This document shows positions 6,246 to 12,826 of a stretch of 16,661 nt of DNA, piece after piece; the stretch's first letter is position 1; every line of letters begins with the position of its first letter. Below the pieces are notes generated by a model. The model was given only the letters and a program-made list of their open reading frames with translations. It did not search any database and was not told where the DNA came from. Source of the stretch: CAYVQU01 sp964453155 (lineage in GTDB: Bacteria; Chloroflexota; Anaerolineae; Anaerolineales; UBA11858); assembly GCA_964453155.1 (NCBI GenBank), contig CAYVQU010000118.1, positions 1-16,661 on the forward strand, in the 5' to 3' direction. A program made the position numbers and the translations under genes.

Positions 6246-6282
6246 CCTTTCGACAGGCTCAGGACAAACCTTCAGTTGAACG
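6246..6282. repeat. Dispersed repeat fragment with TTTCGACAGGCTCAGGAC core
   Basis: The core belongs to a short intergenic repeat type (TTTCGACA...GGCTCAG) familiar from many bacterial genomes; a longer relative lies at 16422-16488 in this window. It sits between divergent transcription units and has no coding potential. Confidence 0.5.
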
Positions 6283-6355
6283 GATCAACGGATATCCGTA
6301 ATGTGCGCCCATTGCCCTGATCCTGCTATTAACCAGGTATCGGCCCCAAAAACCC

Positions 6356-6364
6356 TGATACAAT
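6356..6364 (+). promoter_or_regulatory. Extended -10 promoter for the slipin gene
   Basis: TGATACAAT is an extended -10 element (TGn plus TACAAT). No good -35 lies 17 nt upstream, as is usual for this promoter class. The predicted start near 6371 leaves about 36 nt of leader containing AAAGGAG (6395-6401) and then the ATG at 6407. Confidence 0.45.
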
Positions 6365-6406
6365 CAAAAAACGTTTGTGTTATCCACCATTTTCAAAGGA
6401 GTTGAA

Positions 6407-7366
6407 ATGACGACACCACAAGTATCCTTACGCCGAGGGGCAACCCCCTCTGAAAATCTTTATGGCGTCCAACGCGTCTTACGCGCGCTGATTTGGTTTG
6501 GCATTTTCTTCGTTTTGGGTATCCTGACGGTGATTATTTCACTAGTCTTGGGTGCCGTAGCTGAAGGATTAGGCATTGCCTGGATGGTGATTGGCGGGAT
6601 TTTCTCGCTGATTATTCCGGGGATGATAAGCCGGACTTTGTACGTGATCCCCGAGTTTCAGCGGGTGGTGATCCTGAAACTGGGTAAATTCGATGGGATC
6701 AAAGGCCCCGGACGTTTTTGGGTGGTCCCGTACCCGCCATTTTATGCCAGCGTCGCGATGACCCTCGATCTGCGAGTCCAAACCCGGGTGATCACCGCGG
6801 CCCAAACCCTGACCGCCGATAACGTCCCGGTGGGGTGTGAAGCCGTGCTCTTCTGGCGGGTTGAGAATCCCGAAAAAGCCGCCCTTGAAGTTGCCAATTA
6901 CCGTGAAGCCGTTTTCCAGGCTGCCAACTCGGCCCTCAAAGACACCATCGGCACCATGGAATTGAGCGATTTGTTGGGCGAACGCGAAACGGTCTCTCAT
7001 AAACTCAAGACCATCATTGACACCGCCGCATCTACTTTTGGGGTGGATGTTTCCTCGGTAGAGATTACCGATGTGCACGTTCCTGATGACCTGATCCAGG
7101 AATTGAGCGTCATTGCCCAATCCGAACGCTCGGCCCAGGCGAAAATTGCGGAGGCCGACGCCGAAAAACAAATCTCGCAGAAACTCCAAGAGGCCGGCGA
7201 ATTACTCTCCGACCGAGCCATGGAGATGTACCGCCTCAACGTCCTCGAACGGATTGGCCGGGAAGAAGGCAGCCAGATCGTGATTTACGGTCTGAGCGGA
7301 ACCAATCAGCAATTGGAGCAAACCGTCGCGGCGACCACCGCCGGTACTCAGGCGACTAAGGGATAA
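6407..7366 (+). CDS. SPFH/Band 7 (slipin/stomatin-like) membrane protein (319 aa)
   Basis: Slipins assemble into membrane-bound oligomers thought to organise membrane microdomains or scaffold proteases. Here two hydrophobic segments (about 26-51 and 57-79) are followed by the SPFH domain (about 80-255), opening VIPEFQRVVILKLGKF and containing LTADNVPVGCEAVLFWRVENPEKA (135-158) and FGVDVSSVEITDVHVPDDL, all classic positions. The C-terminal part is helical and charged (SERSAQAKIAEADAEKQ), as in coiled-coil tails of the family. The start was set at the ATG at 6407, which follows AAAGGAG by 5 nt, in preference to an in-frame upstream ATG at 6377. Slipins are often paired with an NfeD-type partner gene; none is present on either side. 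The two-helix N-terminus is longer than the single hairpin of simple slipins. Confidence 0.9.
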   Translation: MTTPQVSLRRGATPSENLYGVQRVLRALIWFGIFFVLGILTVIISLVLGAVAEGLGIAWMVIGGIFSLIIPGMISRTLYVIPEFQRVVILKLGKFDGIKGPGRFWVVPYPPFYASVAMTLDLRVQTRVITAAQTLTADNVPVGCEAVLFWRVENPEKAALEVANYREAVFQAANSALKDTIGTMELSDLLGERETVSHKLKTIIDTAASTFGVDVSSVEITDVHVPDDLIQELSVIAQSERSAQAKIAEADAEKQISQKLQEAGELLSDRAMEMYRLNVLERIGREEGSQIVIYGLSGTNQQLEQTVAATTAGTQATKG

Positions 7367-7489
7367 GGCTCAGAAATGCAGTGGCAGAGTCGGTTTCCCG
7401 GAACTTTCGGCAGATAATAACCTAGTAAATATCGTAGGGAGTTTCCGGGAACTGTCACAACCTAAAAGCTCAGCGTCTAGAAAAAAAAG

Positions 7490-7534
7490 AGACCTGGAAG
7501 GTGTTTCCCAATCGGGGCACCTTCCAGGTCTTTT
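7490..7534. terminator. Strong bidirectional intrinsic terminator
   Basis: AGACCTGGAAGGTG (7490-7503) and CACCTTCCAGGTCT (7518-7531) form a 14-bp perfect stem, lengthened by CCC/GGG inside the loop. Eight A residues precede and TTTT follows, so it can stop both the slipin gene (plus) and the permease gene (minus). The 120 bp before it (7367-7489) hold only two imperfect copies of TTTCC(C/G)GGAACT and no gene. Confidence 0.88.
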
Positions 7535-7566
7535 ATTAGGGGGAGAATTGAGTTGAACGCTTGGCG

Positions 7567-8661
7567 CTACATTGTCATTGTATAGGCATACCCTAACAGC
7601 ACCGCCCCGGCCAAAGCAAACCCAATATAGATGGCGAAAACTCGGCGGTTCACCAATCCCCACACTGCGGACATTGCGGGCAAGGTGGTCATTGGCCCCG
7701 CGACGAGAAAAGCAAGGGCCGCGCCGGGGTGCATCCCTAACTCCAGCAACTCCCCCACCAACGGCATCGCGGCCAAATTACTGGTATATACCGGTACGCC
7801 TAAGAAGGCTGCAGTTAAAATTGAAAAGGGGTTATCCCCACTCAAAATGCGAGTGATCCACTCTTGGGGGACATACAATTTGACAATGGCCCCAATCGTC
7901 CAAGCTAAGACCATAAATTTAATCACCATCGTGGTTGCGGCCCAGGTTTCACTCGCTAATTGGCCCCAAAATGGCGGTTCTGCTTCTACTACGTCACAAG
8001 TATCATCACCCGTGGGGGCCGAATCTACCAGCGGTACCGCTAGTGATGCGGAACTGACACCGGCAGAAGCAAACGTCATCACCGGGACTTGTGATGTGTC
8101 GCAGCACGCGCTGGTTTCTACCGAAACCGGCTGAGCAGCCGGGATTAGCCGATCGCGTACAGCCCGAACGCCCGTCATGAATGCTTGCGACAAAGTTTTT
8201 ACTTCGGTGGATTGATGCTGACGCAGGTAATTTTCCCCTAACCAACCCCGCTGGACAATGAAATGGGTCACAAAACCACCGCCCAAACTCAGAATTAGGG
8301 TGGCAACCAGGCGCCAGACGGCCAAATTCCAACCCAGAGACCCAACGGTCAAAAAGAAAATCTCCGGATCCATGGAGGGAGATGCCAGCCAAAAGGACAT
8401 CACCGGGGCCAGGGGCACCCCCCCGATGAGCATCGCCGCGACCACCGGGATCACGCTGCACGAGCACAGGGGACTGAAGGCGCCCACCGCGGTGGCCAGG
8501 ACGATGGCAATCAGCGGCCGGGCCGTAAAGGCGCGGTTGATATACTGGGCGGCTCCTGACATTTGGACGGCTACCGCGATCGGGATCGTGATCAGCAAAT
8601 AAGGCCAGATGTGGATGAAGCTATCGACGACATATTCCAGAATTGCGAGAATGTGAGACAT
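7567..8661 (-). CDS. DUF318/ArsP-type permease, probable arsenical or metal efflux (364 aa)
   Basis: A polytopic inner-membrane protein of the COG0701 permease family (ArsP_1), whose members export trivalent organoarsenicals or, in other branches, copper and zinc. The hallmark is GAFSPLCSCSVIPVVAAML with Cys66 and Cys68, mirrored in the second half by the loop PVYTSNLAAMPLVGELL; the two halves each carry about four membrane helices. A hydrophilic centre (about 170-245) contains a CC pair and one more cysteine (ETSACCDTS and DDTCDV), which may bind metal. The start was set at ATG 8661 (AGGAG, 10-nt spacer); an upstream ATG at 8733 would add 24 residues from regulatory DNA. It lies 135 bp downstream of an arsR-like gene, with a matching operator in the gap. 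Substrate by context: As(III) species most likely, other thiophilic metals possible. Confidence 0.85.
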   Translation of the reverse strand: MSHILAILEYVVDSFIHIWPYLLITIPIAVAVQMSGAAQYINRAFTARPLIAIVLATAVGAFSPLCSCSVIPVVAAMLIGGVPLAPVMSFWLASPSMDPEIFFLTVGSLGWNLAVWRLVATLILSLGGGFVTHFIVQRGWLGENYLRQHQSTEVKTLSQAFMTGVRAVRDRLIPAAQPVSVETSACCDTSQVPVMTFASAGVSSASLAVPLVDSAPTGDDTCDVVEAEPPFWGQLASETWAATTMVIKFMVLAWTIGAIVKLYVPQEWITRILSGDNPFSILTAAFLGVPVYTSNLAAMPLVGELLELGMHPGAALAFLVAGPMTTLPAMSAVWGLVNRRVFAIYIGFALAGAVLLGYAYTMTM

Positions 8662-8756
8662 GGTGGGGTACTCCTGCAGAATAATTATTTTGATTTTCTC
8701 GTGAGGCGTAAATCGTGAAAATTCCCGTATCACGCTTCCCGTATTTTTAATTGATT

Positions 8757-8772
8757 ATCGTAAATTTACGAT
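8757..8772. promoter_or_regulatory. ArsR operator copy 1 (in front of the permease gene)
   Basis: ATCGTA-AATT-TACGAT, extended by one base on each side to a perfect 18-bp palindrome (8756-8773). The same ATCGTA-N4-TACGAT layout overlaps the start of the arsR-like gene at 9122-9137, which is strong evidence that one dimeric repressor binds both. Confidence 0.8.
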
Positions 8773-8796
8773 AGACCTTGATAAAAAAACACCTGT

Positions 8797-9123
8797 TTAA
8801 AAAATATCACCCACCTTGGCTCGAAACCAGGCGATGTTGTCTTCATCCAGGCAGTAGCTAGTGGCCGTACCTTCGACCGTACCTTTGATGAACCCCGTGG
8901 TCCGTAAGACTTTTAAATGTTGGGATACCGTTGCTTGCGCGATGGGGAGATATGCCACAATATCACCCGTAATACAGCCGGGATGGGTGACCAGGAATTT
9001 CATGATCTCGAAGCGGGTGGGGTTGCCCAAGGCTTTGAACATTGTCACCAGTTTTTCTTGCTCTTCGCCGGTGATATCGAGGGTACAGCAGGCTTCAGGG
9101 ATAAGGTTAATTTCTGTATTCAT
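8797..9123 (-). CDS. arsR: ArsR/SmtB-family repressor with CC...C metal site (108 aa)
   Basis: A winged-helix dimeric repressor that leaves its operator on binding metal. The fold is clear: KLVTMFKALGNPTRFEIMKFL (residues 25-44), the recognition helix region LPIAQATVSQHLKVLRTTGFI (59-79), and a wing EGTATSYCL. Cysteines are Cys12, Cys13, Cys50 and Cys91. The CC pair near the N-terminus plus one Cys about 37 residues later is like Corynebacterium glutamicum ArsR, which binds As(III) with Cys15, Cys16 and Cys55; it differs from the CxCxxC layout of the E. coli protein. The start ATG at 9123 has no Shine-Dalgarno and lies only 8-9 nt after the predicted transcription start. Likely autoregulated and controlling the permease gene downstream. 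An Sb, Cd or Zn sensor is the main alternative. Confidence 0.88.
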   Translation of the reverse strand: MNTEINLIPEACCTLDITGEEQEKLVTMFKALGNPTRFEIMKFLVTHPGCITGDIVAYLPIAQATVSQHLKVLRTTGFIKGTVEGTATSYCLDEDNIAWFRAKVGDIF

Positions 9124-9137
9124 CGTATTTTTACGAT
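9122..9137. promoter_or_regulatory. ArsR operator copy 2 (overlapping the repressor gene's start)
   Basis: ATCGTA-TTTT-TACGAT, a 6-4-6 inverted repeat next to the -10 box and covering the predicted transcription start and the first bases of the start codon. Binding here would block RNA polymerase, giving simple autorepression. Confidence 0.8.
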
Positions 9138-9165
9138 ATTATAGTTCGAAATATAAGTTTGTCAA
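9138..9165 (-). promoter_or_regulatory. Consensus sigma70 promoter of the arsR-like gene
   Basis: On the minus strand TTGACA (9160-9165) and TATAAT (9138-9143), both perfect consensus hexamers, are 16 nt apart. The operator follows directly, so the promoter is expected to be strong when not repressed. Confidence 0.85.
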
Positions 9166-9212
9166 GTAGTAAAAAATTATTCGTGGACTTGTTGGGAGGG
9201 AAATCGAAGGGT

Positions 9213-9272
9213 GAACGCAAAAACGCGGATAAAAACAGAAAAATCTGCGTTCATCCGCGTACATCTGCGTCC
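9213..9272. repeat. Dispersed imperfect palindromic repeat R4
   Basis: GAACGCAAAAACGCGGAT on the left is answered by ATCTGCGTTCATCCGCGT and ATCTGCGTCC on the right around a short A-rich loop. Same family as R1-R3. It lies 22 bp beyond the stop of livF and could act as a 3' hairpin for the transporter transcript. The 170-bp gap 9124-9293 holds only the arsR promoter and this repeat. Confidence 0.72.
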
Positions 9273-9293
9273 AAAAATAGTGATCCGAATAGA

Positions 9294-10004
9294 TTAAATC
9301 CCCAAATATGCGCTCTGAATATGTACGTTTTGGATTAATTCGCGGGCCGGGCCTTGTAGTTCAACCTTGCCCTCCGCCAGGACATAACCATAGTCGCTGA
9401 TGGCCAGGGCCATTTGGACATTTTGCTCGACGAGTAGGATGGTGAGTCCAAGTTCGCGGAGGGATTTGAGACTCTCGAATAAATCCAGGGCCAACACCGG
9501 GGCTAAGCCGAGTGAGAGTTCGTCGATCATCAAGATTTTGGGATCCGCCATGATGCCGCGGGCCACGGCCAGCATTTGCTGCTCACCACCGCTGAGGGTA
9601 CCCGCTTTTTGAGATTCGCGTTCCTTTAGACGGGGGAACATCTCATAAACTCGTTCCAGGTTTTCTTTGAACTTGGGCTGGGCCCGTTTATTGGTGGCGC
9701 CCATTTCCAGGTTTTCGTAGACGCTCATATCGGTGAAAAGCTGGCGGCCTTCAGGGACCAGGATCAACCCCATTTCAGCTTTGGTATAGGCCGGGACTTT
9801 GCTGACATCCTGGCCTGCAAAGCTGACTGTCCCGCTCCAGGGGCGGATTAGGCCCATTACGGTCCGCAGTAAGGTGGTTTTGCCGACCCCGTTGCCGCCC
9901 ACCAAACAAGTTAATTGCCCCTCTTCCAAGGTCAGGCTGGTGCCCCACAAGATTTGAACGTCGCCGTAGCCCGAGGTCACAGTGTTGATTTCTAAGATGG
10001 TCAT
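9294..10004 (-). CDS. livF: Branched-chain amino acid-type ABC transporter ATPase LivF (236 aa)
   Basis: One of two cytoplasmic ATPases powering the importer. Walker A is GGNGVGKTT (residues 36-44), the signature LSGGEQQ at 137-143, and Walker B ILMIDE at 157-162; the position after Walker B has the family's LLVEQN in place of the usual switch histidine, which is normal for LivF. Further LivF traits are LVPEGRQLF (82-90) and the ending NVHIQSAYLGI. Full length. The start overlaps the livG stop in an ATGA, giving translational coupling. Last gene of the operon. Liv-type importers take up branched-chain amino acids, but relatives carry urea, amides or aromatic acids, so the substrate is open. 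Confidence 0.95.
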   Translation of the reverse strand: MTILEINTVTSGYGDVQILWGTSLTLEEGQLTCLVGGNGVGKTTLLRTVMGLIRPWSGTVSFAGQDVSKVPAYTKAEMGLILVPEGRQLFTDMSVYENLEMGATNKRAQPKFKENLERVYEMFPRLKERESQKAGTLSGGEQQMLAVARGIMADPKILMIDELSLGLAPVLALDLFESLKSLRELGLTILLVEQNVQMALAISDYGYVLAEGKVELQGPARELIQNVHIQSAYLGI

Positions 10005-10765
10005 GGGGCGTTCTCCTGGAGTAATTTCGCGGCCAATTTGGGGTCGCCCAGGTAAGCGGCGATCACTTTTTCGTCCGCCGAGATTTCGTCGGGTGATCCT
10101 TCCGCAATTAACTCGCCGTAATCAAGGACGATGATCCGATCGGAAACGTTCATGACCGCTTTCATGACGTGTTCGATCATTATGATGGTGATGCCTTGCG
10201 CCCGAATCTGCTGGACGGTTTGGACCATATTGTCGATTTCGGAGGGGTTCAATCCCGCCAAAACTTCGTCCAGGAGGAGCAAGTGGGGCCGAGCTGCCAG
10301 GGCCCGCGCCATCTCCAATCGTTTTTTCTGGGCGACGTTGAGGCTCCCAGCCAACTGATCGATCCGCTCGGCCAGACCGACGAATTCGAGCACTTCGGTG
10401 GCAGTTTTTGCCGCTGGCCCCAAACTCTGATTCTGCCGTCCGAAACAAGCCCCCACCATCACATTCTCGCGGACGGTGAGATCATTGAGGGGTTGGACGA
10501 TCTGATGGGTGCGGGCCAAACCTTTACGGGCCATTTGGTAGGTTTTGGCCCCAGTGACGTCGCAGCCCGCAAAGACCACGCGCCCCCCGTCGGCCGGGTA
10601 TACGCCGTTGATCACATTGAACAAGGTGGTTTTACCCGCACCGTTGGGGCCGATCAGGCCCAAAATTTCCCCCTCAAATAAATCAAAACTCACATTCGAT
10701 AGGGCTTGCAGGCCGCCAAAGCGTTTGCCGATCCCTGCGACGGTTAATAAGGGATTTTTAGTCAT
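10001..10765 (-). CDS. livG: Branched-chain amino acid-type ABC transporter ATPase LivG (254 aa)
   Basis: The partner ATPase of LivF. Walker A is GPNGAGKTT (39-47), Walker B LLLLDE (162-167), and the switch histidine is His199 in IIMIEHVM. RTHQIVQPLNDLTVRENVMVG (85-105) is the LivG Q-loop region. The signature reads LNVAQKKRLEMARAL instead of LSGGQ; a loosened signature is usual in LivG. The start was set at ATG 10765, which follows AGGAGG by 9-10 nt and overlaps the livM stop as ATGA; a more upstream in-frame ATG at 10807 would lie deep inside livM. The predicted protein is then the usual ~250 aa. Confidence 0.94.
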   Translation of the reverse strand: MTKNPLLTVAGIGKRFGGLQALSNVSFDLFEGEILGLIGPNGAGKTTLFNVINGVYPADGGRVVFAGCDVTGAKTYQMARKGLARTHQIVQPLNDLTVRENVMVGACFGRQNQSLGPAAKTATEVLEFVGLAERIDQLAGSLNVAQKKRLEMARALAARPHLLLLDEVLAGLNPSEIDNMVQTVQQIRAQGITIIMIEHVMKAVMNVSDRIIVLDYGELIAEGSPDEISADEKVIAAYLGDPKLAAKLLQENAP

Positions 10766-11733
10766 GCCAGTACCCTCCTGAGTGCGGGCAGGCGCTGCCG
10801 CAGCCAACCGATGGCCCCGGCCGGGATGAATAACACGATCAGCAGGAGTAGAACACCTGAAACTGAGAGCTGGATATCTTTGAAGAAATCACTGGTGACC
10901 AGATAGCCGCGCATCCCTTGGTAGGCGTAGGCTCCCAAGATTGGCCCTAAGACGGTGCCTTGCCCACCGAGCATAACCATGACCAGGAGTTCGATGGACG
11001 CATGCAGGGGGAAGGCCACATGGGGTTCGACGTTGCCGTTTTTGAAGAAGAACAGCACGCCGACCATCCCGGGGATGATGGCGGAGAGGACATAGGCCCA
11101 GGTTTTGGCATCAGGAGCCACAACGCCCATGACTTCGGCGGCGTCTTCGTTTTCTCGGATCGCCAGCAGACCCAAGCCGAATTTAGACGTCCGCACCAGA
11201 TAACTGATGATGATGGCGGCAACCGTCAATCCGGCCATGAGGTAGAAGGCCAGCACCAGGGCTTTGGCCGCTCCCCCATAGGGTTTGTAGACGGAGAAAT
11301 TGAGGGTCATTCCCACGGGACCGCCAAAAATATCGAGATTGTTGATCAGGGCTTTCATGGCCTCGTTGACGCCGATGGTGGAGAGGGCGAAATAGGCCCC
11401 CCGGAGTTTGAGGATGGCCTTCCCTAATAAAAAGGCCAGCAGCCCGGAGGCGATCCCGCCTACGAGCAGCCCGAACCACAGGGACCAACCCAACTCGTTG
11501 ACCACAAACAGCCCCATATAGCCGCCAAAGCCGTAAAATACGATATGGCCAAAACTGACATAGCCGGTGTACCCCAGCAAGATGTTCAGGCTGGAGGCCA
11601 GGGCGATGGCCTTGAGAATGGTAAACACACTCTCGCGATTGGAGACACTGCCGGTGACCGTCGGGTACAAGACCATCCCAATGACGATCAGCAAAGGCAA
11701 CAGAAGACCGAGGTGCTTGCGCCAATTCTTCAT
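10762..11733 (-). CDS. livM: Branched-chain amino acid-type ABC transporter permease LivM (323 aa)
   Basis: Second membrane subunit of the importer, with about eight to ten hydrophobic helices. Family signatures are LNILLGYTGYVSFGHIVFYG near the N-terminus (about 49-68), LRGAYFALSTIGVNEA in the middle, and the ABC-contacting loop AIRENEDAAEVMGV (about 187-200), followed by MLGGQGTVLGPILGA. Normal length. The start overlaps the livH stop as ATGA and its own stop overlaps the livG start in the same way, so the four transport genes are translationally chained. It forms the heteromeric pore with LivH. Confidence 0.94.
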   Translation of the reverse strand: MKNWRKHLGLLLPLLIVIGMVLYPTVTGSVSNRESVFTILKAIALASSLNILLGYTGYVSFGHIVFYGFGGYMGLFVVNELGWSLWFGLLVGGIASGLLAFLLGKAILKLRGAYFALSTIGVNEAMKALINNLDIFGGPVGMTLNFSVYKPYGGAAKALVLAFYLMAGLTVAAIIISYLVRTSKFGLGLLAIRENEDAAEVMGVVAPDAKTWAYVLSAIIPGMVGVLFFFKNGNVEPHVAFPLHASIELLVMVMLGGQGTVLGPILGAYAYQGMRGYLVTSDFFKDIQLSVSGVLLLLIVLFIPAGAIGWLRQRLPALRRVLA

Positions 11734-12596
11734 TGTTTGGCTCCCAGCAGCCCTTGGGGCCGGATGAGGAGGATCAGGACAAATAATCCAAACTCAATCA
11801 CTGGCACCCAGGAAGTCTCCATAAAGGCGGGGATGATACCTTCAAGCACACCTAAAATCAGGCCGCCGAACAAAGCCCCAATGGGATTGCCTAGGCCGCC
11901 TAACACCCCAATCACGAAGCTTTTTAGTTCGTAGCCACCCCCAGAGAGGATCGTGAAGGGGAAAAAGGTGGCAATTAAGGCCCCCGAGACCGCGGCCAGC
12001 ATCGTCCCCAGACCAAAGCTGAGGGCCAAAATCCGGGTGGAAGGGATGCCCATTAACTCCGCCGCGGCCCGGTTGTTGGTCACCGCCCGAATATATTTTC
12101 CCGGTCGGGTGCGATACAAGAAGAGATACAACCCGCCAGTGATCAAGATCGCAATCAGGGCCGCGATCAACCGGGTGCCGAGGATGGTCGTCGACCCGAG
12201 TTGAAAACTGCCCATGTTGAAATCGACGTTGTAGGGGGAGGTGGTGAAGGCTGCAGTTCCTAGGCCGATGATGATCATATTCACCGAAAAAGTCGCCAGC
12301 AGCGAGGATAAATGCGGGGCGTTGATCACGCGGTGAACGGCGATAAAGTAGATCAGCACCCCCAATAGTAAACCGATCACCGCGACCGGCAGCAGTCCAA
12401 AATAAGGGTTGATATTGCCCTGAATGAAGAGATAAAACGTCCCAAACATCCCCAGGGCGATGATCGGCCCATGCGACAGATTGATGACGTCCATCACGCC
12501 CCAGATCAGGGTCAATCCCATCGCCGCCAGGCCGTAGACAAACCCGAGCAAGATACCGTCGGGAAGGGAAGTGAGTAGTAAGGTGAGTTGTTGCAT
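11730..12596 (-). CDS. livH: Branched-chain amino acid-type ABC transporter permease LivH (288 aa)
   Basis: First membrane subunit of the importer. It shows the LivH hallmark YGLAAMGLTLIWGVMDVINLSHGPIIALG (about 20-48), the middle TNNRAAAELMGI loop that docks on the ATPase, and the C-terminal VIGVLGGLGNPIGALFGGLILGVLEG. About eight membrane helices, normal length. The ATG at 12596 has only a weak GAGAG about 6 nt before it. It follows the binding-protein gene after a 230-bp gap filled by a nested hairpin repeat, so the level of this gene and those after it is likely lower than that of the binding protein. Confidence 0.94.
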   Translation of the reverse strand: MQQLTLLLTSLPDGILLGFVYGLAAMGLTLIWGVMDVINLSHGPIIALGMFGTFYLFIQGNINPYFGLLPVAVIGLLLGVLIYFIAVHRVINAPHLSSLLATFSVNMIIIGLGTAAFTTSPYNVDFNMGSFQLGSTTILGTRLIAALIAILITGGLYLFLYRTRPGKYIRAVTNNRAAAELMGIPSTRILALSFGLGTMLAAVSGALIATFFPFTILSGGGYELKSFVIGVLGGLGNPIGALFGGLILGVLEGIIPAFMETSWVPVIEFGLFVLILLIRPQGLLGAKQ

Positions 12597-12610
12597 GGAA
12601 GCTCTCTTTT

Positions 12611-12820
12611 TTAACGCGGAGCCGCTGAGCGGCAGAGACGCACAGTTTTTTCGATTTTGGTCCGCCCGGACGTTAACGTCCGGGCTAAGTGCTTATGCCC
12701 CAGGGGCTATAGACGTACACCAGGCCCCGCAGGGGTCTTCAGCTTTCAGTCCGGTGGTTTACCACCGGACGCTATAAAAAAAAATTCTCTGCACCTTTGC
12801 GACTCTGCGTCTCCGCGTTA
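12611..12820. repeat. Outer palindromic repeat between binding-protein and livH genes
   Basis: TAACGCGGAG (12612-12621) is perfectly inverted as CTCCGCGTTA (12811-12820), with further arm matches such as CAGAGACGCA on the left and TGCGACTCTGCGTCTC on the right. These are arms of the familiar 'AACGCGGAGACGCAGAG' intergenic hairpin. The arms are pushed apart by a second, unrelated palindromic block at 12664-12770, giving a nested structure. Confidence 0.7.
12664..12770. repeat. REP-like block of four hairpins nested in the outer repeat
   Basis: It starts with a perfect 22-bp palindrome at 12664-12685 (GCCCGGACGTT half) and ends with a 10-bp stem at 12749-12770 (GTCCGGTGGT/ACCACCGGAC, TT loop). 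Between them lie GCCCC/GGGGC (12697-12707) and CCCC/GGGG (12725-12735). The arrangement resembles REP units mobilised by REP-associated tyrosine (IS200-like) transposases. No transposase is present in this window. Confidence 0.72.
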
Positions 12821-12826
12821 CGCAAA

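Noticed and set aside
7367..7489. Possible operator formed by two TTTCC(C/G)GGAACT copies after the slipin gene
   Set aside because: They lie downstream of a gene end before a terminator on both strands, so no promoter would be controlled; likely chance or repeat debris.
8662..8733. Longer start for the permease at 8733
   Set aside because: The added residues are not membrane-like, they come from the regulatory gap, and the ATG at 8661 has AGGAG.
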